Part shown: piece after piece, positions 16,023 to 24,775 of the stretch | Position numbering within the stretch: position 1 is the stretch's first letter | Layout: every line of letters starts with the position of its first letter | DNA from: CAZLQR01 sp964404095 | GTDB taxonomy: Bacteria; Patescibacteriota; Microgenomatia; UBA1406; GWC2-37-13 | Reading direction: 5' to 3' | NCBI GenBank assembly: GCA_964404095.1 | Contig: CAYOIN010000009.1 | Span: 1-40,208 of the forward strand | Length of the DNA: 40,208 bases | Notes under the pieces: model-generated | Told to the model about the DNA's origin: nothing | Databases searched by the model: none | What the model saw: the letters and a program-made list of their open reading frames with translations, nothing else | Translations under genes and position numbers: made by a program

Positions 16023-16634
16023 TTAAAGTGTGATGATGGTTCTTATCTTTTCGTACAGACCGTTCTTCAGTACCTTTTTTTGAATGAGTTCCTCGAGAGA
16101 TAGATACGGTCTACCTCGTATGATTGCCTCCGCGATGATCGGGCCTACGCCCGGCAGTTTTTCGAGCGATTCCTGCGACGACGTATTAATGCTTGTCAAG
16201 ACAGGGTCACTGGTAGGACCGCCAACCGATGACAGAAATTCTTGTTGAAAAGGGATGTAGATTTTTTCTTGATCGTTCAACTTTTGTGCACGATTGATGT
16301 TTTTGACATAATAGTCCATATCGGCATCGGGCGATAGACCGCCCGCTTTTTCGATAAGCTCAAACACGCGCTGTCCTGATCTGATCGCATAAACACCCGG
16401 TCGCACCACTGCGCCACCCACATCGAGGTATGCGGTAGGGGGTACTGTTTGCTTTTTTTGTATAAGAGTGGGGGATTGGCTTGCATTATCAGTCCGAATG
16501 GTTACAAATAATCCGATCGTTATGCAGAAAAGTACGCAGTTTGTAATGACAACGATGAACTCAATCGGTCGTTCGCGTAATTTCTCGAAGAGTTCATCTC
16601 GTGATAGGTGGAGCAGTTCCCGATATTCTTCCAT
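16023..16634 (-). CDS. comEA: ComEA-like DNA-binding protein (SLBB + helix-hairpin-helix)
   Basis: Binds incoming double-stranded DNA outside the membrane. Seen in 203 aa: a cytoplasmic N-terminus, a membrane segment IEFIVVITNCVLFCITIGLFV, an SLBB domain (TAYLDVGGAVVRPGVYAIRSGQR, FELIEKAGGLSPDAD), and a C-terminal helix-hairpin-helix domain with TSSQESLEKLPGVGPIIAEAII. I start at ATG 16634, with a CAATAT box 7 nt upstream; a GTG at 16673 would add 13 residues. It leads the comEA-comEC unit and diverges from an exported-protein gene. Confidence 0.88.
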   Translation of the reverse strand: MEEYRELLHLSRDELFEKLRERPIEFIVVITNCVLFCITIGLFVTIRTDNASQSPTLIQKKQTVPPTAYLDVGGAVVRPGVYAIRSGQRVFELIEKAGGLSPDADMDYYVKNINRAQKLNDQEKIYIPFQQEFLSSVGGPTSDPVLTSINTSSQESLEKLPGVGPIIAEAIIRGRPYLSLEELIQKKVLKNGLYEKIRTIITL

Positions 16635-16733
16635 ACTGAAGATATTGTCGGTGCATCGTGGAGTGCTGTCCACGGACTATATGCTACAAAATGAAGCTTC
16701 CGGAGCCTTTGAGGTTGATCTGCCGTTGTTTAG

Positions 16734-16739
16734 TATACT
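16734..16739 (+). promoter_or_regulatory. -10 box of the exported-protein operon
   Basis: TATACT, exactly 6 nt before the ATG at 16746. The -35 is poor (TTGAGG with a 19-bp spacer is the nearest). Confidence 0.45.
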
Positions 16740-16745
16740 GAAAGC

Positions 16746-17435
16746 ATGTTTCGATTCGTTATACCTGTCGTGATGTTGGTGAGCTATCTTGCGTTATCCT
16801 CCGGAGTAGTGGCGGAAAATCTCAGATCGACGGAGTATGCGATCGAGTCTGGGACATTCGATTATCAGATTGATGACAAAAAGGCAGAAGGGAATTACAA
16901 TCTTTCATCGGGCTTGGGAGAAGGAATACGCAACCAGTTTCGTGAGCGTGGATATGCGATTTACACCTACCTGAGCTCGGCTAAGGAGCGATCGTACACC
17001 CGAGCATCACTCGACCGATCGCAGTTGGTTTTTCGGGATGCCGAGTCTTCAGATGAGGCATCCGAGACCGTGCGTGTAACGGTAGAGTCGAACGCGGTAT
17101 CGGACCCTACCATCTCGGTTTTTCAAGAAGGGCAGTTTTCCAATTCATTTGGTCAATCGATTTCCCCCATGCGATGTAACGAGAAGCAGTTATGTACGCT
17201 ACTCGCCCCGGTACGCTGGGTTGAGGGCTCTGGTCTCGGATACAGCACCGACCGTACAGCATACCGGCCATTTTTTATCGGAGGGAGTGAAGCGTCGAAA
17301 CAGGCAGTGCTACCACTTATGCAGAAAGAGAAAAACCAATCCGCAACGGTTACGGTGATGCTCAAGCCAGGATCGGAGATTGGGAGCGGGCTATATCGCG
17401 GCACCATTATCTTTACCATTCAAGGAGAACTATGA
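16746..17435 (+). CDS. Exported protein of unknown function
   Basis: Seen: 229 aa with a clear signal peptide (hydrophobic residues 4-22, likely cleavage after VVA at 23), then a soluble domain rich in Ser, Gly and Arg with a single close cysteine pair (RCNEKQLCT, about residues 143-148) that could form a disulfide. The C-terminal strand pattern (SATVTVMLKPGSEIGSGLYRGTIIFTIQGEL) resembles an Ig-like or pilin-like beta sandwich ending; this is inference. The stop overlaps the start of the next exported protein (ATGA), so the two are made together. Confidence 0.75.
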   Translation: MFRFVIPVVMLVSYLALSSGVVAENLRSTEYAIESGTFDYQIDDKKAEGNYNLSSGLGEGIRNQFRERGYAIYTYLSSAKERSYTRASLDRSQLVFRDAESSDEASETVRVTVESNAVSDPTISVFQEGQFSNSFGQSISPMRCNEKQLCTLLAPVRWVEGSGLGYSTDRTAYRPFFIGGSEASKQAVLPLMQKEKNQSATVTVMLKPGSEIGSGLYRGTIIFTIQGEL

Positions 17436-18340
17436 AAAAAAGTATCGCAGTCTTTTTATTCTTGCTTCTCTTTTTATTTTCGTCACCAGTGCATGCAGAC
17501 GACGTAAACATCACCATCGGCCCACATGCAGTTGGCGTGCTCGCCCGCCCAGGAACCGTTGTGCGCGTTCCGTTTACCATAACCAACTCAAGCGACTCTC
17601 AGTATGTAAAGCCAATCCTTCTGAGAGCTCGCGAAACCGGAACCGCTGCTCAGCTCGAGTACGACGCAATCAGCACAATCCCATTACAGGCAGCATACTT
17701 TGAGGGTGAGGAGCAGATAGGCCAGTCCATTTTGCTCGATAAGGGGCGAGCCAGAACGCTTATCTATCAGCTCGAACTATCAGATAGTGTGAAGGTTGGC
17801 GATTATCTACTCGCCGCAGGTGTCGAGACGCAGCCGGACCACCTCTCCTCAGCCTTTAGCTTACGCTCGAAGGTGCGCCTCCTGGCGCCGATTCTTCTCA
17901 CGGTCTCTCGTACTGGATCGGTAGATATCAACGGGACCATTCAGTCCTTCACAACAGGTAATAAACAGTATTTCTTTGATAGTTTTGACTCCATACCTCT
18001 CGATCTAACGATCGCGAACATCGGAAGAAATGCTTTTCGAGCGGGGGGAACGATTCTTGTGAGAAATGGATTCGGTCAGTCGGCTACCTATGACCTAAAT
18101 GAGCGAGTTATCTTTGCGGGCGGCTCTAGATCATTATCGCTTCGACAGAGCGATACTGAGGGAGTAACGATACACGGTTTTTTTGTAGGAACGTACACCG
18201 TTTCAGCATCGGTTGTCTTAACGGACGGGACGGTTCAGTTGACAAAATCGACCACATTCTACGCGTTTCCTTTTAAAATCATGTTCTTTGGTCTCATGGT
18301 GATGGTAGGTGGGCTGATTGTTCTGCGGAAGAGGCAATAG
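17432..18340 (+). CDS. Exported, C-terminally membrane-anchored protein (DUF916-like)
   Basis: Seen in 302 aa: signal peptide MKKSIAVFLFLLLFLFSSPVHA, cleaved before DDV; an Ig-like segment (GVLARPGTVVRVPFTITNSSDSQ, ARTLIYQLELSDSVKVGDYLLAAGV) that resembles the peptidoglycan-binding/DUF916 domains of Gram-positive surface proteins; and a C-terminal membrane helix ending in RKRQ. No LPxTG motif. It forms a translationally coupled pair with the preceding exported protein and probably anchors or stabilises it outside the membrane; that is inference. Confidence 0.75.
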   Translation: MKKSIAVFLFLLLFLFSSPVHADDVNITIGPHAVGVLARPGTVVRVPFTITNSSDSQYVKPILLRARETGTAAQLEYDAISTIPLQAAYFEGEEQIGQSILLDKGRARTLIYQLELSDSVKVGDYLLAAGVETQPDHLSSAFSLRSKVRLLAPILLTVSRTGSVDINGTIQSFTTGNKQYFFDSFDSIPLDLTIANIGRNAFRAGGTILVRNGFGQSATYDLNERVIFAGGSRSLSLRQSDTEGVTIHGFFVGTYTVSASVVLTDGTVQLTKSTTFYAFPFKIMFFGLMVMVGGLIVLRKRQ

Positions 18341-18342
18341 TG

Positions 18343-18351
18343 TGATACAAT
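18343..18351 (+). promoter_or_regulatory. Extended -10 promoter of secE-nusG-rplKA
   Basis: TGA-TACAAT (18343-18351), 7 nt before the secE ATG, placed in the 18-nt gap after the exported-protein gene. Extended -10 without a clear -35; transcription would start at or next to the A of the ATG. Confidence 0.6.
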
Positions 18352-18358
18352 CAGTGGC

Positions 18359-18565
18359 ATGAAGAAAGCGCGAGAAGGTGCTCCTCAGGTACCGGTATTC
18401 GATGGTCTCATGAGCGAACTGAGAAAGGTTTCTTGGCCAACGAGACAGGAAACGGTGCGGTTAACGATGGTGGTCGTGCTAATATCCTTGATTATTGGCT
18501 TGTATGTGGGTATAATTGACGTACTCTTGACGCGGTTATTAGAGCTACTGTCAAAGTCAAGATAG
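18359..18565 (+). CDS. secE: Preprotein translocase subunit SecE
   Basis: Single-helix subunit that clamps SecY in the translocon. Seen: 68 aa with the conserved amphipathic segment LMSELRKVSWPTRQETVRLT followed by one membrane helix (about residues 38-60). Short, single-helix SecE is the common bacterial form. The canonical secE-nusG-rplK-rplA order follows, which supports the call despite the short length. Confidence 0.95.
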   Translation: MKKAREGAPQVPVFDGLMSELRKVSWPTRQETVRLTMVVVLISLIIGLYVGIIDVLLTRLLELLSKSR

Positions 18566-18605
18566 TTGTCCTTAGCTACGATTATTCTTATCTTTTAGAT
18601 ATATT

Positions 18606-19220
18606 ATGAACGATACTCAGATCCAATCAGAAGAGTCTGTGGTTGAGAATGCTCAGCCAACAGCAACTCCTGTTGTAGACCAGGTCGAGGTTGACGATCC
18701 AAAAAAATGGTATGTCATTCACGTGAAGACCGGATATGAAGGACGTGTCAAGTCTGCTCTTGAGCAGCGTATAAAAAGTCTCGGAGTAGAGGATCGTGTC
18801 TTCGATATTATTATCCCGGTTCGTGAAACGGTTAATGTAAAAAAAGGAAAGAAGACCAAGGCAATGGAAAAGGTCTTTCCAGGATACGTCTTGGTGAAGA
18901 TGATACTCGATGATGATTCATGGCTCGTCGTTCGAACGACAGAAGGTGTTACCGGATTTGTTGGTGCAGGATTGAAGCCAACACCAATCAGCAATAGAGA
19001 GGTTGAGGCAATCATGCAGTTCGTTCAGCAAGAACAGCCAAAGTTCAAGACCAAGTTCTCTGTTGGAGAGGCTGTTAAGATCGTTGAGGGACCGTTTGCA
19101 GATTTTCTTGGAACAATCGAGGCTATCGATGATGAAAAAGGTAAGGTTCGGGTTCTCGTCTCGATCTTTGACCGCGAGACGCCGGTCGAGTTAGACTTTT
19201 TACAGGTTGTAAAGTTGTAA
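18606..19220 (+). CDS. nusG: Transcription elongation/antitermination factor NusG
   Basis: Binds RNA polymerase and links it to Rho or ribosomes. Seen in 204 aa: an acidic N-terminal extension of about 36 residues, the NGN domain (KKWYVIHVKTGYEGRVKSALEQ, EKVFPGYVLVKMILDDDSW, TTEGVTGFVGAGLKPTPIS), and a C-terminal KOW domain (FSVGEAVKIVEGPFADFLGTIEAID). Gap to secE 40 nt, to rplK 1 nt. No Shine-Dalgarno precedes the ATG. Confidence 0.97.
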   Translation: MNDTQIQSEESVVENAQPTATPVVDQVEVDDPKKWYVIHVKTGYEGRVKSALEQRIKSLGVEDRVFDIIIPVRETVNVKKGKKTKAMEKVFPGYVLVKMILDDDSWLVVRTTEGVTGFVGAGLKPTPISNREVEAIMQFVQQEQPKFKTKFSVGEAVKIVEGPFADFLGTIEAIDDEKGKVRVLVSIFDRETPVELDFLQVVKL

Positions 19221-19221
19221 T

Positions 19222-19647
19222 ATGGCAAAAAAGATTAAAACACAGTTAAAGCTCAATCTTCCTGCAGGAGAGGCTACTCCCGCACCACCGGTTGGACCAG
19301 CACTCGGACAGCATGGTGTTCCGATCATGGACTTCATCAAGGAGTACAATGCCCGAACCGCGAAGCAAAAGGGACAGGTTATTCCGGCGGTCATCACCGT
19401 CTATGAAGATCGAAGCTTCACCTTTATCACCAAGCTCCCACCGATGTCGGAGCTCATCAAGAAGAAGGCGGGTATCGCAAAAGGATCCGGAAAGCCAAAT
19501 ACCGAAAAAATCGGCAAATTAACAAAAGCTCAGGTCGAAGAAATTGCAAAAGAAAAGTTACAAGATTTGAATGCATATGATGTAGAGATGGCCTCTCGTA
19601 TCGTTGCAGGAACCGCACGTTCAATGGGTGTGGAGGTCGAGCAGTAA
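19222..19647 (+). CDS. rplK: 50S ribosomal protein L11
   Basis: Component of the GTPase-associated centre of the large subunit. Seen in 141 aa: LKLNLPAGEATPAPPVGPALGQHGVPIMDFIKEYNART, the proline-rich N-terminal domain, then the RNA-binding C-terminal domain with KAGIAKGSGKPN, AYDVEMASRIVAGTARSMGVEV. Length is normal. The ATG follows nusG by 1 nt. Confidence 0.98.
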   Translation: MAKKIKTQLKLNLPAGEATPAPPVGPALGQHGVPIMDFIKEYNARTAKQKGQVIPAVITVYEDRSFTFITKLPPMSELIKKKAGIAKGSGKPNTEKIGKLTKAQVEEIAKEKLQDLNAYDVEMASRIVAGTARSMGVEVEQ

Positions 19648-19650
19648 TCT

Positions 19651-20436
19651 ATGGGAAAAATTAGAACGCGAGTCATCGGTCTTGAAGAGGTAGAAAAGGA
19701 GCAGAAGCAAGAGCAGAAGAAGCGTGCAGAGGAGAAGAAGGTCCTCAAGCAGGCAAAGGATGAGACCCAAGAAAATAAGTCCGAGCAAGAAGTTGCTGAG
19801 CCTAAAAAAGAGAAAAAAGCAAAGAAGAACATCGAAAAATCAGTAAAAACCCGAAGCCGAGGTCGCAACTACAGAGCAGCAAAGGACAAGATCGTAAAGG
19901 ATAAGACATATACTCTTTCTGAAGCAGTCGCTCTCCTCAAGGAGCTCAAGTATGCTCAGTTCGATGAATCGGTTGAGCTACACATGAACACAACTCAGGA
20001 AGGTCTTCGAGGTGAAATTTCACTTCCTCACTCAATTGGAAAGACCGTGCGCGTAGCAATCGTTGACGATGCGCTCCTCGAAAAATTAGCTGATAACAAA
20101 ATCGAGTTTGACATCCTTATCTCACACCCATCATACATGCCAAAGCTAGCTCGGTTTGCGAAGGTGCTTGGTCCACGCGGCTTAATGCCGAATCCTAAGA
20201 CCGGAACTATCTCGCCAAAACCTGAAGAGGTCGCAAAGAAGTTTGAGGGGGGATTGATGAAGTGGAAAGGTGAGGCTAAGTTCCCACTTGTACATCAAAT
20301 GGTTGGAAAGATTTCTGCAGACAGCAAGGTCATCGAAGAAAATGTTCAGGCCTTTGTAAAGGCAGTAGGAGAGGCAAACATCAAGGAGATCTTCATCAAA
20401 ACAACCATGTCTCCAGCGGTTCGAATCACCGTGTAA
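19651..20436 (+). CDS. rplA: 50S ribosomal protein L1 with charged N-terminal extension
   Basis: Ribosomal L1-stalk protein. Seen in 261 aa: residues 1-70 are an unusual Lys/Glu-rich, probably coiled or disordered extension; the normal L1 start (GRNYRAAKDKIVKDKTYTLSEAVALLKE) begins near residue 71. The L1 core is intact but short, about 190 residues against about 225: LRGEISLPHSIGKTVRVAI, KLARFAKVLGPRGLMPNPKTGTI, VHQMVGKISADSKVIEEN. It follows rplK by 3 nt. The usual rplJ-rplL do not follow; instead the gene runs 11 nt into an opposing gene. Some Patescibacteria lack L1, so its presence is mildly informative. Confidence 0.95.
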   Translation: MGKIRTRVIGLEEVEKEQKQEQKKRAEEKKVLKQAKDETQENKSEQEVAEPKKEKKAKKNIEKSVKTRSRGRNYRAAKDKIVKDKTYTLSEAVALLKELKYAQFDESVELHMNTTQEGLRGEISLPHSIGKTVRVAIVDDALLEKLADNKIEFDILISHPSYMPKLARFAKVLGPRGLMPNPKTGTISPKPEEVAKKFEGGLMKWKGEAKFPLVHQMVGKISADSKVIEENVQAFVKAVGEANIKEIFIKTTMSPAVRITV

Positions 20437-21127
20437 ATCTTCGTTTTGCGAGTGTGAGGATCATTCTCACAACATCGTCAACATCAAGGTCATCGCTCAT
20501 TTGAACGGTCAAATCAAACTGTTGAGGGTTCTGTGAGCTTGCTCTGAACAACGTTCGGCTAAACTCTTCTCGCTCCTTATCCTTCCGTCCCATGATTGTG
20601 ATGGCGCGTTTACGCGATACCCGATCATACTTCATAATTGTCTGCATCCGATATTCATCACTCGCGATGAATCGAACTTTGAGGGCGTTCGGAAAGAGAA
20701 AATGCGCACCTCGTCCTACAATAATTGCCTTACCTTGTGTACCAATAGCTGATAGAATCCGAACTAGGTGTTTTTGATAGCTTTGGAGAGTGATGTAGCG
20801 ACGTCCAAAAAACTCGCCAATCACCTCTTCAACGATCGGGACCTGACGTTCGTCTACCTGGCGAATGAGCTTCTTTTCAAGTCGAGCCTCTTGAGCGATC
20901 TTATCGATAATATCTCGATGATACACTCTCCACCCATTTCCCAGCTTGTTGCTGAGTCGCTTTGCAACGATGCTGCCTCGTGATCCGTACTCCCGAGAGA
21001 TCGTGATCAGCGGGTGTGAGGGATCGGAGATGGTTTCTCCTATATATTCATGGCTCGAGGAACGAAAGAGATTGAGATTGACAAGTTCAAACAGTTTTTT
21101 CATATCGCTAAAAATTGCCTCAACCAT
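20426..21127 (-). CDS. Cytidylate-kinase-like family protein
   Basis: P-loop-type nucleotide kinase relative (Cytidylate_kin2 group). Seen in 233 aa: PLITISREYGSRGSIVAKRLSNKLG as the nucleotide-binding loop, VYHRDIIDKIAQEARL, GKAIIVGRGAHFLF, VRFIASDEYRMQTIMKYDRVSRKRAI and DDLDVDDVVRMILTLA, in the order expected for the family. Whether it phosphorylates CMP is not shown. I use ATG 21127 rather than an upstream TTG; it has an AAGGA 5 nt before it, one of the few Shine-Dalgarno-like sites here. A CTTGC-TTTTTT-GCAAG hairpin (21139-21154) precedes it in the leader. Convergent with rplA, overlapping by 11 nt. Confidence 0.85.
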   Translation of the reverse strand: MVEAIFSDMKKLFELVNLNLFRSSSHEYIGETISDPSHPLITISREYGSRGSIVAKRLSNKLGNGWRVYHRDIIDKIAQEARLEKKLIRQVDERQVPIVEEVIGEFFGRRYITLQSYQKHLVRILSAIGTQGKAIIVGRGAHFLFPNALKVRFIASDEYRMQTIMKYDRVSRKRAITIMGRKDKEREEFSRTLFRASSQNPQQFDLTVQMSDDLDVDDVVRMILTLAKRRFTR

Positions 21128-21139
21128 AGTAGTCCTTTC

Positions 21140-21168
21140 TTGCAAAAAAGCAAGCGATTTTGTACCAT
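21140..21168 (+). promoter_or_regulatory. Promoter of the HEPN-like/ATPase operon
   Basis: TTGCAA (21140-21145), 17 bp, TACCAT (21163-21168), then 6 nt to the ATG at 21175. On the other strand the same region carries TGG-TACAAA, an extended -10 for the divergent kinase-like gene, so the two promoters overlap. Confidence 0.5.
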
Positions 21169-21174
21169 GAAATT

Positions 21175-21669
21175 ATGCAGAAGCTCTCTCCTGAATTTTG
21201 GGAATACCTTTCGCAGAAACAAAAAGACCTCCTGCATCAAGGCGACTTCATTCGACACGAGGTCATCGAAGAGGGTAAGTACAACTTTGATGACTATGCG
21301 TTTATCGTATTCCCATACGCCAAAGCATTCGAAGGTTTTCTCAAACAACTCTTTAAAGACGTTGGATTTCTTTCCGATAGCGACTACTCATCCGATCATC
21401 TGCGATTGGGCAAACTCATGTCGCCACACCTTGTCGGGAGGCTTCGTGACCGATCTCTCTATAAGAAGATGGTTCAGTTTGGGACGAAGGAGCTTGCGGA
21501 GCGAATCTGGAAGTCCTGGACCGAGGCTCGAAATCGTGTGTTTCATTACTTCCCTCACAACCTTGAGGCGATTACTCTCCAGGAAGCAGAGGAGAAGAAG
21601 GACTTGATTTTGAGCACGATGCAGTACGCATTTGAGCAGCTTTACTCAAAACAGCCAAGCACCTCCTAA
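21175..21669 (+). CDS. HEPN-like helical protein with an Rx4H motif
   Basis: Seen in 164 aa: an all-helical soluble protein with FDDYAFIVFPYAKAFEGFLKQLFKDVGF, then WTEARNRVFHYFP, in which R119-x4-H124 fits the RX4-6H catalytic motif of HEPN ribonucleases. The segment YAKAFEGFLKQLF recalls the HEPN part of RNase LS (RnlA)-type toxins. That likeness is from memory and needs a profile search. No antitoxin-like or MNT nucleotidyltransferase gene is adjacent; the downstream neighbour, 5 nt away, is a P-type ATPase. The start at 21175 fits the promoter; an upstream TTG at 21160 lies within the promoter. Confidence 0.6.
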   Translation: MQKLSPEFWEYLSQKQKDLLHQGDFIRHEVIEEGKYNFDDYAFIVFPYAKAFEGFLKQLFKDVGFLSDSDYSSDHLRLGKLMSPHLVGRLRDRSLYKKMVQFGTKELAERIWKSWTEARNRVFHYFPHNLEAITLQEAEEKKDLILSTMQYAFEQLYSKQPSTS

Positions 21670-21674
21670 CGATC

Positions 21675-24104
21675 ATGATACACGGACTAACCCAAAAGCA
21701 GGCCGAACGGCTACTCGCTCAGCATGGCCGAAACGAACTTCCAAAAGGGAAGAAGCCATCGCTGGTGCGTAAGTTTGTCGGTCAGCTCACCAATGTTCTT
21801 GTGTATCTTCTGCTTGGGGCGGTCATCGTTTCATTCTCGGTTCAGGACTACATCGAGGGGTCGCTCATACTCCTTATTGTGATTCTAAACGCTTGTATCG
21901 GTGTGTATCAGGAGGGTAAGGCGGAAGAGGCGATCGAACTACTGCAGAAGTTCACCCAGACCTTTGTCAGAGTGATAAGAGATGGAAAGGAGCAGGAAAT
22001 CGACAGCGTCTTGCTCGTGCCTGGAGATGTGGTGTATGTCGAGGAAGGCGCAAAGGTTCCCGGTGACGCCCGCGTCCTCACATCAACTCTATTAGAGCTC
22101 AATGAGTCGTCGCTGACCGGCGAATCGCTCTCGATTCAGAAGCATGTCGGTGACGATGTGTTCATGGGAACCATTGTCACCAAGGGGAGAGCGCATCTCG
22201 AGATTGTTACAACGGGGTCTAACACAAAATTTGGCCACATTACCTCCAGTCTTGAAGAGATCACGCGGAACAAAACTCCACTCCAACTCAAACTCGAGCA
22301 TATATCGCGGATTATCGGAGTGGTTGGTATTGCGATATCTATCGTTGTATTCGGTCTTTCTGTGGCGCAGGGGAACAGTGCCTATCTCGCCCTCCTCCTC
22401 GCGATCTCTCTGGCTGTTGCGGTGGTTCCGGAGGGGCTACCAGCGGTGATGACCGTCGCACTTTCAATTGGCGTGAAGGAGATGGCAAAAAGAAAAGCGA
22501 TTGTCCGAAAGATACCTGCGATCGAGGCGCTTGGTAGCATCACGCTCATTGCGACCGATAAAACCGGAACCCTCACCACCAATCAGATGCGGGTGAAGGA
22601 AGTATTCGCCGCAAAATCGGCATATCTCGACGAGATTATTCAAAATAGCGTTCTCTGCTCTACCGCCTCGCTCGTGAAGACTCATCATGCCGATGGTGCT
22701 TCCGGTGTAAATGATCAGGGACCGGATTTCTTAGGTGATCCAACCGAAGGGGCTATGCTCATCTATGCCCAAGAGCAGGGGATCGATGTTGATGAACTAC
22801 GAAAGAAATGGAAGATGCTCGATGAAGTTCCGTTCGATTCGGTAACAAAGCAGATGCGTGTGCGGGTAGAGCGCGCAGGTAAAACAAAAACCTATATAAA
22901 AGGTGCTCCTGAGTCGCTCAACGGTGGAAAAATACCCGCTGCGGTTCGGAAGAAGCTCCTTGAGTGGTCGAAGAAGGGATATCGGGTCATAGGATTTGCC
23001 GAGGGATCAACGTATCTCGGAGCGATGGCGCTTTATGATCCTCCCCGACCCGAGGCTGCTGAAGCGATTGCCCGGGCGCGCTTGGCGGGTGTCGAGGTCG
23101 TGATGATTACCGGGGACAGTCCAGAAACAGCGGAGGCGATCGCAACCCAGATCGGTCTATTTAGAGAAGGAGAAGAGATCTTGACCGGAGTTCAGCTGGA
23201 GTCGTACTCCGATGCCGAACTGACAAAAAAACTGTCAAAAATTAGAGTGTTTGCAAGAACAAATCCAATACAGAAAAGTCGTATTGTGCGGCTCTACCAG
23301 AACGCGGGTGAGGTGGTAGCTGTGACCGGAGATGGGGTGAATGATATCGTCGCACTGAAGCAAGCTCATGTGGGGATCGCAATGGGTAAGGTTGGTACCG
23401 ATGTAGCCCGAGATACAGCGGATATTGTTCTTTCAGATGACAACTTTGCAACTATTGTGAATGCTGTCGAGGAGGGAAGAAATATCGTTAAAAACCTAAA
23501 GAGCTCACTCACCTATCTCTTCACCGGTAACTTTTCTGAAGCGCTCGCGCTTGTGGTCGGGTTGAGCTTAGGGCTTCCAAACCTCTTTTATCCGATTCAA
23601 CTGCTCTATATTAATTTAGTGTCCGACGGTCTGCCGGCATTAGCGCTCGCATTCTCTCCAAGGAACGCATCCGCGATGCAGGAACCTCCTCAACGTGACG
23701 CAAAGCTCCTCAACCGGTTCGATCTGATCTTCATCGTCACAATTGGGCTCACGATCACCGTGACCGTGCTCGGAGGATACTACTATTTAGCGCATATATA
23801 TTCGACATTGGTCGCGAGAACCGGTGCGTTTATTTTGCTCGACCTCGCTCAGGCATTTATGTTTATTACGCTCTGGTTATCGTTCCGTCCGGTCTTCACA
23901 AATCTTAAATATGTATTCCATGGCATGTTCGCACTCGGTTTCTTTATCCCATTCATAGCGCAGCTGACCATTAATCAGATCGAGCCACTCGATAACTTAT
24001 TCCACATACAAAAACTTCCCCTCGATCTCTTTCTTCTCCTCACGCTTTTATCTTCGGTCACGATCTTTGTGCTGCCTGTGATAAAATTCTTGGCAAGAAA
24101 GTAG
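21675..24104 (+). CDS. P-type ATPase, Ca2+/cation-transporting (P2 type)
   Basis: Pumps a cation, probably Ca2+ or Mn2+, across the membrane using ATP. Seen in 809 aa: N-terminal cation_ATPase_N domain (GLTQKQAERLLAQHGRNELP), actuator domain with ESSLTGES, PEGLP in M4, the phosphorylation site DKTGTLT (D295), KGAPESL, TGDSPETAEAIA and the hinge GDGVNDIVALKQAHVGIAMG. M5 keeps GNFSEAL and M6 keeps NLVSDGLPA, which align with the SERCA/PMR1 site-II ligands. About ten membrane segments are present. It follows the HEPN-like gene by 5 nt and precedes the phosphatase gene by 4 nt. Confidence 0.95.
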   Translation: MIHGLTQKQAERLLAQHGRNELPKGKKPSLVRKFVGQLTNVLVYLLLGAVIVSFSVQDYIEGSLILLIVILNACIGVYQEGKAEEAIELLQKFTQTFVRVIRDGKEQEIDSVLLVPGDVVYVEEGAKVPGDARVLTSTLLELNESSLTGESLSIQKHVGDDVFMGTIVTKGRAHLEIVTTGSNTKFGHITSSLEEITRNKTPLQLKLEHISRIIGVVGIAISIVVFGLSVAQGNSAYLALLLAISLAVAVVPEGLPAVMTVALSIGVKEMAKRKAIVRKIPAIEALGSITLIATDKTGTLTTNQMRVKEVFAAKSAYLDEIIQNSVLCSTASLVKTHHADGASGVNDQGPDFLGDPTEGAMLIYAQEQGIDVDELRKKWKMLDEVPFDSVTKQMRVRVERAGKTKTYIKGAPESLNGGKIPAAVRKKLLEWSKKGYRVIGFAEGSTYLGAMALYDPPRPEAAEAIARARLAGVEVVMITGDSPETAEAIATQIGLFREGEEILTGVQLESYSDAELTKKLSKIRVFARTNPIQKSRIVRLYQNAGEVVAVTGDGVNDIVALKQAHVGIAMGKVGTDVARDTADIVLSDDNFATIVNAVEEGRNIVKNLKSSLTYLFTGNFSEALALVVGLSLGLPNLFYPIQLLYINLVSDGLPALALAFSPRNASAMQEPPQRDAKLLNRFDLIFIVTIGLTITVTVLGGYYYLAHIYSTLVARTGAFILLDLAQAFMFITLWLSFRPVFTNLKYVFHGMFALGFFIPFIAQLTINQIEPLDNLFHIQKLPLDLFLLLTLLSSVTIFVLPVIKFLARK

Positions 24105-24108
24105 GACT

Positions 24109-24774
24109 ATGAGCATGCGGGTATATTTTGTACGACATGGCCAGACGGTCAGCAATAGACAAGAGATTCACCAAGGTCACGACGATGAACTCAATGATCT
24201 TGGTAAAAAACAAGCTCAGGTAGTAGCGCGACGTTTTCGAGACCTTCCCATCGAGGTAATTATTTCAAGTGATTTCAGTAGAGCGAGAGATACAGCCGCC
24301 GAGATCGCCCTTGCATCAGGCGCTCCGGTTGAGACCACCGAACTTCTCCGAGAGAGAAAACGGCCAAGTTCGCTTATCGGCAAGTCATACAGATCTGAGG
24401 AAGTGATGACCGTCATGAGAGAGTTGGAAGAGAATCGCCACGAGCCGAACTGGCATCATTCTGATGAAGAAAATCACACCGATGCACTCCTCAGGGCAAA
24501 GCACTTTCTCGCCTTTCTGGAGAAGCGAACCGAGAAAAACATAGTTGTTGTGACGCACGCTGCATTCATGCGGTTTATCCTTACCTCGATGATCTTCGGG
24601 GAACAGGCGACGGTAGAGCAGTTCAAACAAATCTACGATGCATTTAGGCTCGCAAATACCGGAGTGAGCGTATGTCATTATAAAGATGGCCTCCGAGGAA
24701 TGTATCATCAGGATACCTTCTGGCACATCGACACCTGGAACGACCACGCGCACTTAAAGGACATTACGGAATAA
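24109..24774 (+). CDS. Histidine phosphatase (phosphoglycerate mutase-like) family protein
   Basis: Phosphohydrolase or mutase using a phosphohistidine. Seen in 221 aa: VRHGQTVSNR (catalytic H10), the partner arginine region VIISSDFSRARDTAAEI, the acid/His region TELLRERKRPSSLIGK, and VVVTHAAFMRFIL with the second active-site His. Substrate unknown. It lies inside the ATPase unit with gaps of 4 and 1 nt. A second ATG at 24115 could also serve. Confidence 0.9.
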   Translation: MSMRVYFVRHGQTVSNRQEIHQGHDDELNDLGKKQAQVVARRFRDLPIEVIISSDFSRARDTAAEIALASGAPVETTELLRERKRPSSLIGKSYRSEEVMTVMRELEENRHEPNWHHSDEENHTDALLRAKHFLAFLEKRTEKNIVVVTHAAFMRFILTSMIFGEQATVEQFKQIYDAFRLANTGVSVCHYKDGLRGMYHQDTFWHIDTWNDHAHLKDITE

Positions 24775-24775
24775 G

